This document shows, one piece after another, positions 38,375 through 50,664 of a stretch of DNA of 64,000 nt. Within the stretch, counting starts at the first letter, position 1, and every line of letters begins with the position of its first letter. The translations under genes and the position numbers were made by a program. The notes beneath the pieces were generated by a model. It had not been told where the DNA came from, did no database searches, and was given only the letters and a program-made list of their open reading frames with translations. Origin of the DNA: Theocolax elegans (taxonomy: Eukaryota > Arthropoda > Insecta > Hymenoptera > Cerocephalidae); contig CM047425.1 in the NCBI GenBank assembly GCA_026168455.1, positions 85,439,580 to 85,503,579 of the forward strand, given 5' to 3'.

Positions 38375-38456
38375 CTGGACTGCAGCACTACTGCTGGCTT
38401 ATCGACGGAAATTTGCTTCGGGTTAAAGAGAAAATTTCCGTGATTCACTGCAGCCT
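38375..38456. ncRNA. candidate hairpin in a conserved-looking island
   Basis: A perfect 10-bp inverted repeat, ACGGAAATTT (38405-38414) and AAATTTCCGT (38432-38441), surrounds a 17-nt loop containing CTTCGG. Further out, GGACTGCAG on the left can pair with CTGCAGCC on the right across an internal loop. The block 38280-38480 is G+C-richer than its flanks. It might be a precursor hairpin or a structured element in an untranslated transcript. The stem is short for a microRNA precursor and no mature microRNA was recognised. Confidence 0.25.
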
Positions 38457-39387
38457 ACGCTGTCTATACATATATCTATATGGATATGGTTTTCTGCGGT
38501 GAATTAAACGGTCGACCGGAAAATGTTTGTTGCTGTACTATACGTATACGTATATACACGTATAATTGGAGAACCATGTTCAGAATTTATGATATAACGT
38601 TCTAATAAATTGCATGCAATTTTAATTATCAGATTTCTTTTCCAACTGAGATTATGGAAAATGATTGTATATATAGATGGGTGCACTGTAACTTACATTT
38701 ATGAGATACTTTAAGATTAGATATCTACGGTATTTATGATAAAGGTACTTACTATACCTAGAAATATTTTATACGTACCATAAGTGCATTTTCAGGTATG
38801 GACGTTCATTGAACCGTTCAATAATGAATTTGAGTAGTTCATTGTAACTTGTACTTTCCTTTATTTCAAAGGTCAAGTTTAATTATAACATCTATTCTGT
38901 ATAAAATGAACTAGTTTTTAATATTTCTATAGTTCTTTTTTTACTCAACATCGCCCTTTTATATTCCCAAATTCGCAACTAATTAGCGATAAAACTTTGA
39001 AAAATGTTAAAAATGTTGTTAAGAATGTATCTTTCACCTTGAAAAAAATTGATTACGTATATTCTTCACAGCAATTTGACTTTTATAATTAATTTCTTTT
39101 TTTATCTGCTGTACGTTATATCTGTGTAGTTCAATTTTTCATTATTAATAAATAATGACGTATACTTTTAAAATTGTAATGATAAAACTATATTTACAAA
39201 AACATCTGTGACGAGTAAAGGAAATTATAATAAAATTTGAAATATATAAATGGTTTTTTAGAAAGCAATGTAACTTTTAAGTTAAATTAATCATATATAT
39301 CCAGAAGCATTGGATCACAGTAATTTAAAAATTAGTTCATTCAATTTCACATGTAAAGTAATCCCATAGATTTCTTAGTCGTACCAG

Positions 39388-39590
39388 TTGAGTCAGTGGA
39401 TAATTTGTGAAAGTTACGAGTCGGTCTGTGATCGAAGATGCCACTTTAATCTTCGAAAGACAAAGTGCACAGAGGTAATTCGGTTTCTTTCCGCAGGAAG
39501 CCCAGAGGTGGGCAATCGGTGTAATAAAGGCTTCACGAAGACATTGATCACAAATGAGACTTTCATCGGCCCTCTTGTATTATATTAGAA
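39388..39590 (+). other. exon-like and hairpin-rich island, unassigned
   Basis: An open frame (39388-39588) begins with a non-standard start. It contains a donor-like CAGAG|GTAATT (39475) and, just 22 bp later, a good acceptor with pyrimidine tract, TTTCTTTCCGCAG (ending 39496). Twenty-two bases is too short for an intron, so these would belong to different exons or be accidental. After the acceptor, one frame reads EAQRWAIGVIKASRRH then stop, and another stays open to 39588. A hairpin, TCGAAGAT/ATCTTCGA, lies at 39432-39456, and a second, AATTGCCG/CGGCAATT, just downstream at 39690-39717. The block is distinct from its A/T-rich surroundings, but I cannot say whether it is coding, structured RNA or regulatory. 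Confidence 0.2.
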
Positions 39591-39749
39591 AATACGCTTG
39601 GACTACCTGTCTTCCACAGACTCGCTTATACTTCGGAATCGCTATGAAAGATTGCTTTGATCAAATTTTATGTGGAAGTGGAGCAAAGTAATTGCCGTTC
39701 CAGACATAGCGGCAATTCTTATAGAAATGGATGCCATAAATTCATATAC

Positions 39750-42700
39750 CAGCTAAAATTTATTTATCTACTTTTTATTTTTTAAGTAACCTCTACAAGG
39801 TCGTGGAATGTATCTTTTTATTGATTATTCGTTTTTTCAACAGGATGACCATTTATATATTTTGGTACATTCAAAGTTATATCTAAATGTATAAAAATTA
39901 AAAGGACTGCCGATAATTATCAAACAAGGAACAGTTCGGCAATTTTATTTACAGGTAAGCACTACTAATTTTATTGTGACACATAGTAATTTTTTCAGTA
40001 AAGAACATTTGTAGGAAAGTACGTAAATTTGTATTGCGTTGTCCCTAACATTTTCTCGGGATACTCTTGTTTTATTATTAAATTTTCTAAATAGACGCGG
40101 TATATGGTAAAATTTTTTAAAATATCATATAATTTATTAATAATTATTTTTTAAATTACTACAATAATTAGATCAGATGTATGCGTGTCTATTTTGGAGG
40201 CTTAAGTAATTTAACTATCCGGAAAAGATAAGGGTGATTTTACTTCTGCTTGCAACTTATCTTTATTCTATTAAATGAAAGTAATGATGGAAGAACTGTG
40301 TTTTCAACTTACAAAAATCTGAGGAATTTATTATCAAGAATTCTAACAAAGGGTGAAAAAGATATGGCTTATGGATAACGTTAATATTGATTCATCAGAA
40401 AGCATTCAAATTTAATCAACCGAAGCTATGCTCTTTGCAATAGTGTAGTTCCTGACTGTCAAACGCTCTACTGCTTTCGCTCTGAACCTATTAGTAACTT
40501 ACAAGAAACGTGTACATTTCAATATATCAATTTTGAAGAAAAAAATTATAAAATTAATAGTTATATAATTTTATTTTATAAAATTTTTTGTCGTCTAATA
40601 TACATATACACATAGTTATATCTATTTAGATTATTATATGACTCTATACGAAATTCATACATATAATTGCATAGTTTTAAAGAAAGGACTGCGTATGTAA
40701 CTACGGTAACACATTATTGTAATTGTCCCAATAAAGACAAATTTATTATAAAAGATCTGTTTTAATAAATAAAAATTATTTCAAATATTTCAATACTTTC
40801 TTTTTATATATCGCTAAATTCTATTATTTATATCATAAATAATGTAAAATTTACCAATTGTATATTTTTTTATTATCGTCATACACATGATGTAAAACTA
40901 GACTTTTAACAGAATATTAGTGTTCAATTTAGTGATAAATAATACTTAAATTATTTGGTGTTTGGTTAGTTGTTGACAGAGTATGAAATTCTTTCGGAAC
41001 AGGAATTTTTATGGGACTAGCATAGGAATTTTTACTGTTTATACTTGTAAAATTTATATATTTTTTTTAATAATACGAATAGTGCGTCATAATAATGCTA
41101 TATAAACCTATTAACTGTCGTTCGAATTTATATATATCAAATATATATATACCAAAAATTTTCAAAAATTTACATGTTAAATTCCATTAAAATTTTTGAT
41201 AACTTTTTGAAATCTTTTAAAATACCATAACTTTTGACATGTTTACAGGTCGATTTCGAGCTGCAGACTATTAGAAAGGTATTGTTTCCAGCTTTTTTTA
41301 GACTTTTGGATAACAAAATCGATTGCGGCGTGATCACCTTATTTTAAACATCAATGTTGACTTGCACTTTATAAGTCATCGACATTGAGAGATTAATAAT
41401 TCTAACTCGAAAGGACAAATTCTAGAGAAAACCAGCAACTAATGTTACATATAATGTTATATAGTAAAAGTTGATAGATTTTGAGATAAATAGGTAAAGT
41501 TAGCTATTGTTAAAAAAACGTCACATAACTCACTTTTTGAGGTTAGAATAACTTTTAAACAAATTATTTTTAGCATCTAAATTTTTTTAGTGTTAAAATG
41601 TTTAAAAAATAAAACGCGTCTTTATCTATGTGTACCTAGATGAAATTTATTCACTAGAATTATAAAATCGAAGCTTCAACTAAAAATAAAAATCAAAAGA
41701 AGTACTACTACTTATATTTCATTTTCTGCAAAGTTGTTATTTCATTTTTATACCAAAACAATTATATACATTTATATTGTAAGTAGAAGGAATATTACAT
41801 GCAAGTATAATATATAAAAATATATAAGAAATTGCTTTTACAATTTCAGGTATTTACTTCAGATGTATAAATAATATATATATATACCTATATCTAACAG
41901 ATGAATCGATTTGTAAATGTCTATAAAACTAGCACATCCATTTTATAAAACCTCGGCCGAACAATATTGGTTTCCGTATCATTGAAAATTTTTTGCTAAA
42001 TTGTTGAAGTAGAATTAATTTTATAGCTCTTGCCATTTCCAAGAAAATGTAAATAAACTAGATTGTATCTTAACGTAGCATGTCCACTATCGTTACTTAT
42101 TATCTATTTAAGATATATTGACACAGGCCGTGGGACAATTTTTTTACAATTTTTTCCCTCTTATCGAAATAATGTTTTATAATATGTATTATTTTTAATA
42201 AATATATCGCCAATAGCTAATTTTGTAGATTGAAAAATAAAATGAAAAACCTATTATGATATAATTTTTTTTTTAATCCCATTACCCTTAACTCACTGTG
42301 ACTCCTTATGAAAAATATTTCATATTATTGTCTTTATAGGTTACATAGAATTTTGAAAGTTTCAACTTCGAAATTTTGCTGTACCAAAAGATACTGCTCA
42401 CGATGCTCATGAATGTATTTGCAGTCTCATGATAAATTTTAAAATAAAATTAAAGAAAAATTATTCAATATGGGCTTTGTGTTAATTAAATACAAGAATA
42501 CATAAAAATACTGCTTTATAATTTGTTATTACTTATAAGTACGCAAATGTATTGCAATTACATGTAACTTAATTACAGATTCACAATAAGTTTGCTTCTC
42601 TTAAAAATCGAGTAAAAGACGATTCTGCCATGCACTTTTGACCCATTTACTAGCCCTTGAACTCACTGCCATTTTATTATTCGTGAAAATATCTAAATGA

Positions 42701-43751
42701 AATATTTTTCGATAGTGGTTTCATTTAGATAAACACGTTTCAGCTACTTGCGAATTTTTTTTAAAAGCAAACATATAATTTAAAATACAGTTTTTAATTT
42801 TAAATACGCCCTTAAAACCATTCTGATTTGGTAGATTGTATAAATCAAGTACAAAATAATTATTTAACTTTATACCAGAACCGATAAGACAATTCAGTTA
42901 AAAAGAATTTCTGTATAATTTTAATCCTCGACTAATTATACAATAATAATAACTATATACAATACTAATACTATAATTATATTATACTAATATATAATAC
43001 TAATAATAGAATACTAACTTGAATCCTCGAATAATTATACAATAAAGTTATATGCACTTTTACACAAATTTTCATAAAGTACCTTGTTTATGTAATTTAA
43101 TAAGTTAAAGTAATTAATTATTATTTTGTTAAATTTATGTTCACGACCCAAGCACATTAAGCATTAAATATAAACATTTCATTCCAATTTACAATGTTTG
43201 ATTTTATAATTAAATCATTATGGTTAAAACTTGATTGTATTTAACGTTGTTTGTTCATGTAAAAAGTGGTACCTTATTTTCATGAAATAATAGTAATTTT
43301 TATATTGTAGACGTTTAAATAATATTTATTTCACATATTTATTAATGTTAGATATATCTGTTCAACCTACCATGCTACCGTCAGATTCACAGTTTGCCAA
43401 TTATATATTTTTTACAATGATAAAAAATATCTCTTAAACTTTTTGCAATTGTTCTTTATTTAAGTTAGTAATAGTTAGAAATGATTTAGGCCTAATGTAT
43501 GAAATTACTATTCATTTAATTTTAATCAATTGTTTTTGTAAAATAAAATCCGGAAAAAGTATTTAAATTTAGAGCTGCAGACATGGAACATATTATCTTA
43601 TTGCAACGAAGCAGTAAAAACTTTTGTGTCAAGAAATACGTATGATTAATGTTAGCATTTAAAAAAACTTATTTGAAAAACATATTCTAGAGAAGCTTAC
43701 CCATATCAAATAACAGTTTGCTCAAAGCTTCTTTTCCAAGTATTTTTGTAG
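39750..43751. other. A/T-rich DNA, small repeats only
   Basis: Low-complexity A/T-rich DNA. A hairpin around CAATGT/ACATTG lies near 41352-41388. A 24-bp direct repeat occurs at 42923 and 43022. No genes recognised. Confidence 0.4.
42923..43045. repeat. 24-bp direct repeat flanking an AATACT-rich tract
   Basis: AATCCTCGACTAATTATAC at 42923 and AATCCTCGAATAATTATAC at 43022 are near-identical 24-bp repeats 99 bp apart. Between them is a low-complexity tract made of AATACT and ATTATA units. A local duplication or slippage product is likely. Confidence 0.7.
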
Positions 43752-43809
43752 ATTTTGCACTATGACAAAATACGAATCAGAAACCGCTTGCATTGAGAAA
43801 ATAGCCAAG
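43752..43809 (+). CDS. possible short exon (58 bp)
   Basis: A T-rich tract and acceptor (TATTTTTGTAG, ending 43751) precede a 58-bp segment with a donor, AAG|GTACGC (43810). Only one frame is open: entered in phase 2, it reads FCTMTKYESETACIEKIAK and leaves in phase 0. The ATG inside (43762) also allows a first coding exon beginning MTKYESETACIE. Composition is richer in G+C than the surroundings. I do not recognise the peptide. Its outgoing phase does not fit the next candidate at 44453, so the two are not directly joined. Confidence 0.25.
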
Positions 43810-44452
43810 GTACGCCTTGAATTTAAATTCATTTCTGGTGCGTCACCGATAAAAAATTCAGGGGTTAATGAAAATTGTATGGAGGATAAAGTTTCAAATT
43901 GCGACAGAAACGAAAATTTCTTATTGTACGATTTATTTTGTAGTTGTTGTTTGTTAAAATTAAAAAAAACAATCCACTTTTTCTAATTTAAAGTAAGCGA
44001 TGCGATAACGAGCTACATCTCATTAGTATATATATAACCTGACGTATTTTTGTTCTAACTTCCTATCATTTTGTTTCGACGATTAAATTGCACGATAAAG
44101 TTAAAATTACACTTTGTTGAACAAAATTTTTTTATAAAAAGCGCTCTTTCCTTTCATTTAAAAGTAATAAAATATCCGCAATTCTAGTTTCTGTGTTAAT
44201 TTTGGTTAGCCAAAGGGACATTTCGGAAGAGGTAATAAAAAATAACGAGAGAGACAGCGCATAACTGACGACTGTCAGGTTAACGAAATAGTCATTGAAA
44301 TTGACCATTATGTTGGTTAGTTTTGAGCTTTAGGTATAAAGAGCCAAACTAATACCTAAGTAGTTTATCCCATGTTTTACTGGAGGCTGTATCGGTGTAT
44401 CGTTTCGAGCCGCAGATGCATAGATGCCGCACTAAATTTATGGATATAACAG

Positions 44453-44524
44453 TGGTAGAACAATGTTAAATTTACATGAGGTTATGCAGATTTTGGAAGA
44501 TGCCCCGCCACCACCAACAGTAGA
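44453..44524 (+). CDS. possible 72-bp exon ending in a proline run
   Basis: A CAG-type acceptor (44450-44452) and a good donor, GTAGA|GTAAGT (44525), bound a 72-bp segment open only in phase 2 to phase 2. It reads GRTMLNLHEV then MQILEDAPPPPTV. An acidic residue pair followed by PPPP looks coding-like and stands out from the flanks. The length is a multiple of three with symmetrical phases, so it could be a cassette exon. The pyrimidine tract before the acceptor is poor. The minus-strand frame 44438-44662 is its shadow. Family not recognised. Confidence 0.25.
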
Positions 44525-46729
44525 GTAAGTGGTGCAGATAAAAACAGATTGAATTGCAGAGTGAAATTGTATTAAATAAAGTTTTGTGAGGGTACCTATA
44601 ACTAAAAATATGAAGTCTGAATAATATTGAATGTATAATATTGGTATTACCTTAAGGAACATCTTGGTTACTACTACAAAATTGTCTGTAACCTCGATAT
44701 TTGCAAGAATATTCCAGGGGAATGTTAGTTTTTAAAAAGAGTATTAATGATAAGATACATATTTTCTTATTAACATTTTTTAGATACAAATTCTATACGC
44801 ATTATTACTTAACTGGGAAAACATGGCAATTTACTCGAGACGTAGAGTATTAAATTAGAATTGAATTCTCTTTTTAGATATCTGTGATTGATCGGCTCTG
44901 AATCGATTTTTTATTCTACGTTAACTATTGAAAGGATAGAAAAAGCGAATGAAACATTTTTCATACAGTCGATATAACATAAAACTATTCGATTAGAGAT
45001 TAATATTTTATTGATTTCACAAATAATTCACATACTCATAAATACTTTATGGAAATACTTTCTTAATATAATTACAATTTTAAAATACCCAAACTCTTAA
45101 TTGAATCATATTATTGATGCTACGTTTAATAAAATAAACAATAATTTTATTAGAATAATAATAAAATATATGAGTAGCTATCGTAATCTATGATATATAT
45201 AAAACAATCCTTTGTTGCGAGACTTTGATCTAAAAAAATAAAAAAACGAGTAAATTCTAAATATGTACAATGTAGCTGGTAGTATTGACTAAAATAACTT
45301 CCTTGATGGTATTAATATGATTAAATATTTTTAAGACAATTATTAATTATATTATTAATATACGAATTAATTATTAATTCTCATATTATAATCAATTAAT
45401 AGATATTTAGTAATATGTTTTCTTACATGTGTAACTGCAGTATATAATGAAAATACTATTTCAATATTTAAGACGATTTATATTTTGATTTAAAATTAAT
45501 AGTGCTACACTCATATTAAATTATGGAAGATAACTTTTTAGTTAAATTAGAGGCTTCAGAACTTAATTCGTTAGAAGACCAAAACTAATTTGCGTACATA
45601 TTTCTAGAATAATAATAGAACTTTTTAAGTACACTTTTAGTATTAAAATTCAGTTTAATCTTGTTTATGTTTTCACGGCTAAACTCGATTGTTTAGTTTC
45701 CTATGTAAAAGAAATTATTATTTACACGTAATTTACATGCACATATATAATAGTAGAATTTATTAAAAATTCAATTAAATATAAATTTGTTAAACATACC
45801 ACTTGTAAAATTGTTCAGTAATATTTACGCAAACAAATTCAAAATGATACAATTTATTTTGAACAATAATTTTATGAATTTTAAACTATTGAATAATAAA
45901 AATAATTACCTTACAAATAAATGTATGTTTAATTATACAATTTATTCTTAACTGCTCTTTAATATATACTAATAAAAATTAATTTTCAATTGCGAATAAA
46001 ATTGCATTTTACATAAGTTTGGCAGAAACTCTGAAAATTTAAAATTGAAGTTGAAACTATTATAAATTTATTACCGCAGAATACTAGATTAATAAAGGAG
46101 ATATTTTAGCTAATCGTTTTTGAATGTAATGTCAAAGTGATAAATGTATGTATGTAGTACCACTATTTATTACTCGTAAAATTTATCTTTATAATTATAT
46201 TTGAAATAGAATATATTAATTTATCTCAATGCAGTTCTGTATAATTCAAAAATAACTTTTAAATATATGCTGAATAATTCGTATTTAATAATCGTTACTA
46301 CATCATATTAAATCAAATAATTGAAAAGAAAATGGAAAAAATATTGACACTCGATCAGTTATGAAATGAAACTTTTAGAGCCAAGGCCATAGACTAAAGT
46401 GAGATTTCACGGCGCAAAGTCTTTGAATATTCCGACTAAGATGCAAATAATATTTTTTGGTAGAATATACTCAAGCACACAATCAAAATATTCATAAGAC
46501 CCTAGTATATGCGAGTAGAAAAAAATGTATAATTAAAGAATGTGGTGGTATAGTACCGCAGAACTGGGTTTTAAGTTTACTAAAAATGTACATTCTATAA
46601 AATGAAAAAAAAATTGCAGTCAAAAAACTGTTATGAATTCTAGCATTTAAAAAATGTAATCACACACATGCATAATAAAAATCGCGTATATTTATACGGA
46701 TACGCAAATAGATGCGGTATTGTTCTTTT
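44525..46729. other. A/T-rich DNA, no gene seen
   Basis: Very A/T-rich, with no recognised repeat, RNA gene or exon-like open segment. Confidence 0.45.
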
Positions 46730-47200
46730 CAGAGGCAAACGCGACTATAATGACATACTTTAAAGATTTGTGCTCGATTGAAAAATATTTAGCGGACTAT
46801 AAATTTGGAAGAAAACGGTAAAGTACCAAAGAGGCTTAAATACCCTGGCGGGTTGTGTATAGCAGTTAGTTCGCGAGCTCGTGTTTTCGTGTTTTATGCG
46901 GCGCGACGTAAACCCGAGCACGCGTTCAGACTCCCTAATTATCTCTGGGCTTGGAGTCGCACGATAAATTGCGAGAGATCGCGCTGCGTTGCGGAAATTC
47001 CAGCCTCCCGCTTGTCCTACGTTTCGCTCGTGCTTCTCCCCTTCATTCTCGCTGGTTGCATCGTTACTTTTGCTCTTTCTCTTTATTTTATCGGTTTGTT
47101 TCCTGCGAACTGTTGTATATACTCTATACCATCATCGAATTTCAGATCTGTACACACATACCTCTTCCAAATTGAAACAATTTTCCCTTTTAATTTTTAT
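46730..47200 (+). promoter_or_regulatory. core-promoter candidate in a CpG-rich island
   Basis: TTAAATA at 46836-46842 stands about 28 bp upstream of an initiator-like GCAGTT (46862-46867), the spacing expected of a TATA/initiator promoter. A second TATA-like motif, TATAAAT, lies at 46798-46804. Downstream sequence to about 47110 is CpG-rich and then pyrimidine-rich. The 146-codon frame 46805-47245 starts at TTG and two other frames overlap it, so none is called as a gene. The transcript, if any, would run on the plus strand. Confidence 0.4.
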
Positions 47201-48290
47201 GATTTTTCTTCGGTCGTAATATGCAATTTAATATTTTCTTTTTAATTACTACACCCGCAATTTCATAGAGTTTTGTAATTTCTACTTTAGTCTTATTTAG
47301 TGTTATTAAATTTTTAACTCTGCAGCGAACAAGACTTTAGTTTCCTTTATATGTGAACAAGTAAACAAGTAAATAGAATAAATGTAACTTTATTTTACAC
47401 TTATTGCTCGATTTTTTAATATTAAGTATAATAGTATAATTATATATCAGTCAAATATAAAATATCGTTATACATATCGACGTGCGATTCATACTTATGG
47501 GATAACCCAATTTGCGTGAGAGATAAATTGAGTTTGATTAGTTACGTGCACATACATTTCCAGTATAATAGAATAATTTTTATGAATAAAATTGTTAACT
47601 TTAAGAAATTAATAGCTAAAAATGGGTTATTCTTTAATCATTTATCTAATACATGTTCATTTAAATTAAATATATTTAACATTTCATATTGATAATGCAA
47701 CTGATGTTAGCAGTGTATAACAATTATGCTAATAAAATTTAACTATTGTTTACATGAAAATCTACATTTTAGTTCATTAATTAACATTAATATTAATTAA
47801 CACGAGAAGCTACATAATAAACTGTTTTGGATTTTGTCATTTAATTAAATCAAAAGTTACATTTGTAAAATATAAAAAGAAATAAATGTAAATACAAATA
47901 GTGTTGTACATAAATTATTTCAAAGTAAATAAGAGAATGCATAAAACTAGTAATTTTGACAGTTATGACAATCTCAAGGCTAGCATACATTTTTAACAAT
48001 TTTGATTTATTATCTAACAGAAAGCTATATTTCTATACGTTATATGTTGAACAGATTTATTATAATAAAAAAAATTTACGGCATGAATATTAATAGAGCA
48101 GCTTTTGAATATTAATAATGTAAACATAAAAATTTTAATAATACATGATACATTTTTATAATTAATGTTTAAATTAATAAAATTTGAGTTGGTCATACTT
48201 TAATAATGTAAGTAAATATACCATTAAAAGTGAACTCCTTACTCAATCACATTATCCCGTTTCACTTTCGTTCCATAAGCCTTAACACCT
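47201..48290. other. A/T-rich DNA, no gene seen
   Basis: A/T-rich, with only short open frames that lack motifs. Confidence 0.45.
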
Positions 48291-48468
48291 TTTTCAACCC
48301 TTTTCGGGAAAGTTAAATTTCGACCCTCTAATTGCGGAATTTCGAATAAGCCAGAATAGAGAGGAGCAAATCCAAATTAACTCCCAAGGTATATTATCAC
48401 GCCGCCCAGTAAGATTAAACATTTTGGTATACGCCCGAACACGTAATATTATAACGGGCACGACAGCG

Positions 48469-48538
48469 ATGCTCTCGCACTCGGAGCAATTTGTGTCGAG
48501 CAAATCGAGTCCCGTCGCACGATTACTTTCGCCCCCAG
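48469..48538 (+). CDS. possible first coding exon in a CpG-rich island
   Basis: The ATG at 48469 opens a frame reading MLSHSEQFVSSKSSPV then ARLLSPP, ending in phase 1 at a good donor, CCCAG|GTAAAT (48539). It lies in a CpG-rich island (about 48290-48600), where first exons are often found. The peptide is Ser-rich with an SPP ending. An acceptor-like GACAG sits a few bases upstream of the ATG, so an internal exon is also possible. A minus-strand frame (48294-48566) covers the same island. I do not recognise the product and found no partner exon. Confidence 0.25.
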
Positions 48539-49239
48539 GTAAATCCGAGTCTTCGCATAATTTCAACAGTGGAATTTATGCGGTGGATTTCGTTCTCCTT
48601 TTTTTAACTTCGTTTTTCCCTTAATTAAGATAATTAGATGCTATCGGCGAATATCATTCGTTAATTTACGTATTTTATCAGTATACATTGCTCATCGATC
48701 GATCAGCGTATACAGGGTTTTTAATTATTCATTATTTAACGCGCATGCGACATGTACGTGTATTTTAAATCTAACGAAGTTATATACGAATAAGTAATGA
48801 GTTTGCGTTAACATAAATTTATAACTTAACAAGATTGTTGTATTTTTTTAAAGTACCTAATGCCTCAAATATTTTACAGATATACTTCTCGTTAATATTT
48901 GTAATACATATCCTATGAATTAAGAATGTCGTGTATGCATCATATGGATGAAGGCTTATGCTTTTTCGAAAAAAAGAAAATTCAGTCAATTATTCGATGC
49001 AACTGTCTCCTGTTTAAATAAAGCTATTCGTTGATTTGATACGCCATTACAATTAAAATAGGACATATACTAACGATAGTAATATTCATCATTCAATTTA
49101 TTCCAAAACCGTGTTGCACGTTATTTTACGCCGTACTTATTGGGATGCAGATAATTCTTCAAAAAATGTAAACGACTTGTTGTACATATATATATATTGT
49201 AAAAATGTGTACAAATACGCAAAACTTTTGCGCAAATCA

Positions 49240-49760
49240 GACCGGTGATTTTTTGCTAAGAAAAACTTTATCTCATTTCATAACAATCCTATCAAACTCG
49301 CGAGAATCAAGTCCTCGGTAAACATAGGCGCTCGAAAATTTCTCGTAAAACTTTTCAAATTACGCAGAAATACTTCAACCGTGTAAGGCTTTAAACATAT
49401 AATAAACTCCTCATCTCCCTTATTGGCAAGTGAAAATATAATTAAACTTCGATATCGTTTGTGGATTGTAAAAAAAATACCTATAAAATTTCTCAATGCA
49501 AACATCAAGTAGACACCGAAGATTGTAGACGAACTCAAAAATTCTCAGCTATACCAAAACATGTTTACGTCTTTGAAGGTTCGACGCTCCGTGAAAATTT
49601 CGACCACAAAAGGGAGGGATCGAATGGAAGACTGACTCAAGAACCGACGCACATTACAATTGCAAATTATGCGAGAAGAAAAGTAAAAAAAGAGAAAAAG
49701 AGAGAAATTACTCGGGATCTCCGATGAGTGCGTGGGAAATCCGATTGATATACTCGGCTT
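49240..49760. other. mixed-composition patch, open frames without support
   Basis: A patch less A/T-rich than the flanks. The plus-strand frame 49461-49727 starts at GTG and has a basic C-terminal end (KVKKEKKREI). The minus-strand frame 49278-49538 overlaps part of it. No motif, acceptor or promoter supports either. Possibly regulatory. Confidence 0.25.
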
Positions 49761-50111
49761 TGTTTACATTCTTTGTTTTCAAGTTTACACGTATCTTTTA
49801 TGAATAATAATTTTAAAATGACGAAAGTGCGGTTATTTTTGTTGAGCGCGTGTCTTGGTGAGAGATTGTCGCCCGCAGTTTCCTGGATATGCTTTCACTT
49901 TGTCGTACGACCCGTTATTATATTTGATTTTAATTGTAATTAAATGTAAATAGATTTTTATTGGTATGAAATATTAGAATATTTTAACGTCTCATTTTTT
50001 CCATCTTTTATATTATATTCTAGATTTTTTAACTAGACTTCAATTTTTTAAATCTATAATTAAACTGTGGTTTTGTATCCACTTACGAACAAGGAGAACC
50101 TTCAACCTTAT

Positions 50112-50664
50112 ATTTAGGATACGTTTTCTGGTTTAAAAATATGAAGAAAGCCAGAGCGCCAGTTACTAATAATCATTTTTACGAAAGTTATAGCAAATAT
50201 TTAAAAGAAAGAAAGTTTACTTTGATCGCTTATAACTCTCAGACGATTACAGATAGACAATTGAACAGAAGTTTTAAAAAAAAGTTGAGAGTAAGTAGAT
50301 AGGGTTTAAAAAAATCAGCTCCAATCCCTTAGTTTGGTACACAGTTATAGTAGAAGCAAAAATTGAAACATATTTTAACTGACAAATTACCAAAATTTAG
50401 GTGCTAAATTTTTAGTAAAATTTCTTCCAAGTAGGTATTTTGTTTTTGTTATAACTTTGCTACAACCAAACGGATGGGAGTTAGTTTTTTTAAATCCTAT
50501 CCATTTACTCTCAACTATTATTTGTAATCGTTTAAGTTATAAGTGTTCAAAAGAAATTATTTTTTCATATATTTACTTTAATAGCGTATAATTTTAATAA
50601 AAACGATTGTTAAGAGGCCCTGGCTTTCTTCATATTTTCACGTCACAAAATATATCCTAGAGTT
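50112..50664. repeat. 550-bp palindrome (foldback element or hairpin-RNA locus)
   Basis: A left arm (about 50112-50371) and a right arm (about 50434-50664) are inverted copies of each other over nearly their whole length. Clearest matches: AATATGAAGAAAGCCAG against its complement CTGGCTTTCTTCATATT; CTTATAACTC against the complement of AAGTTATAAG; GTTGAGAGTAA against TTACTCTCAAC; TTAGGATA against TATCCTAG. By eye the arms agree at roughly three-quarters of positions, with small gaps, around a 60-bp centre. The order suggests a foldback DNA transposon. If transcribed, it would make a long hairpin RNA able to feed the siRNA pathway. A related single arm lies near 60279-60500. Confidence 0.75.

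Noticed and set aside
46805..47245. 146-codon plus-strand open frame
   Set aside because: It begins at TTG, not ATG, and two other plus-strand frames run through the same bases.
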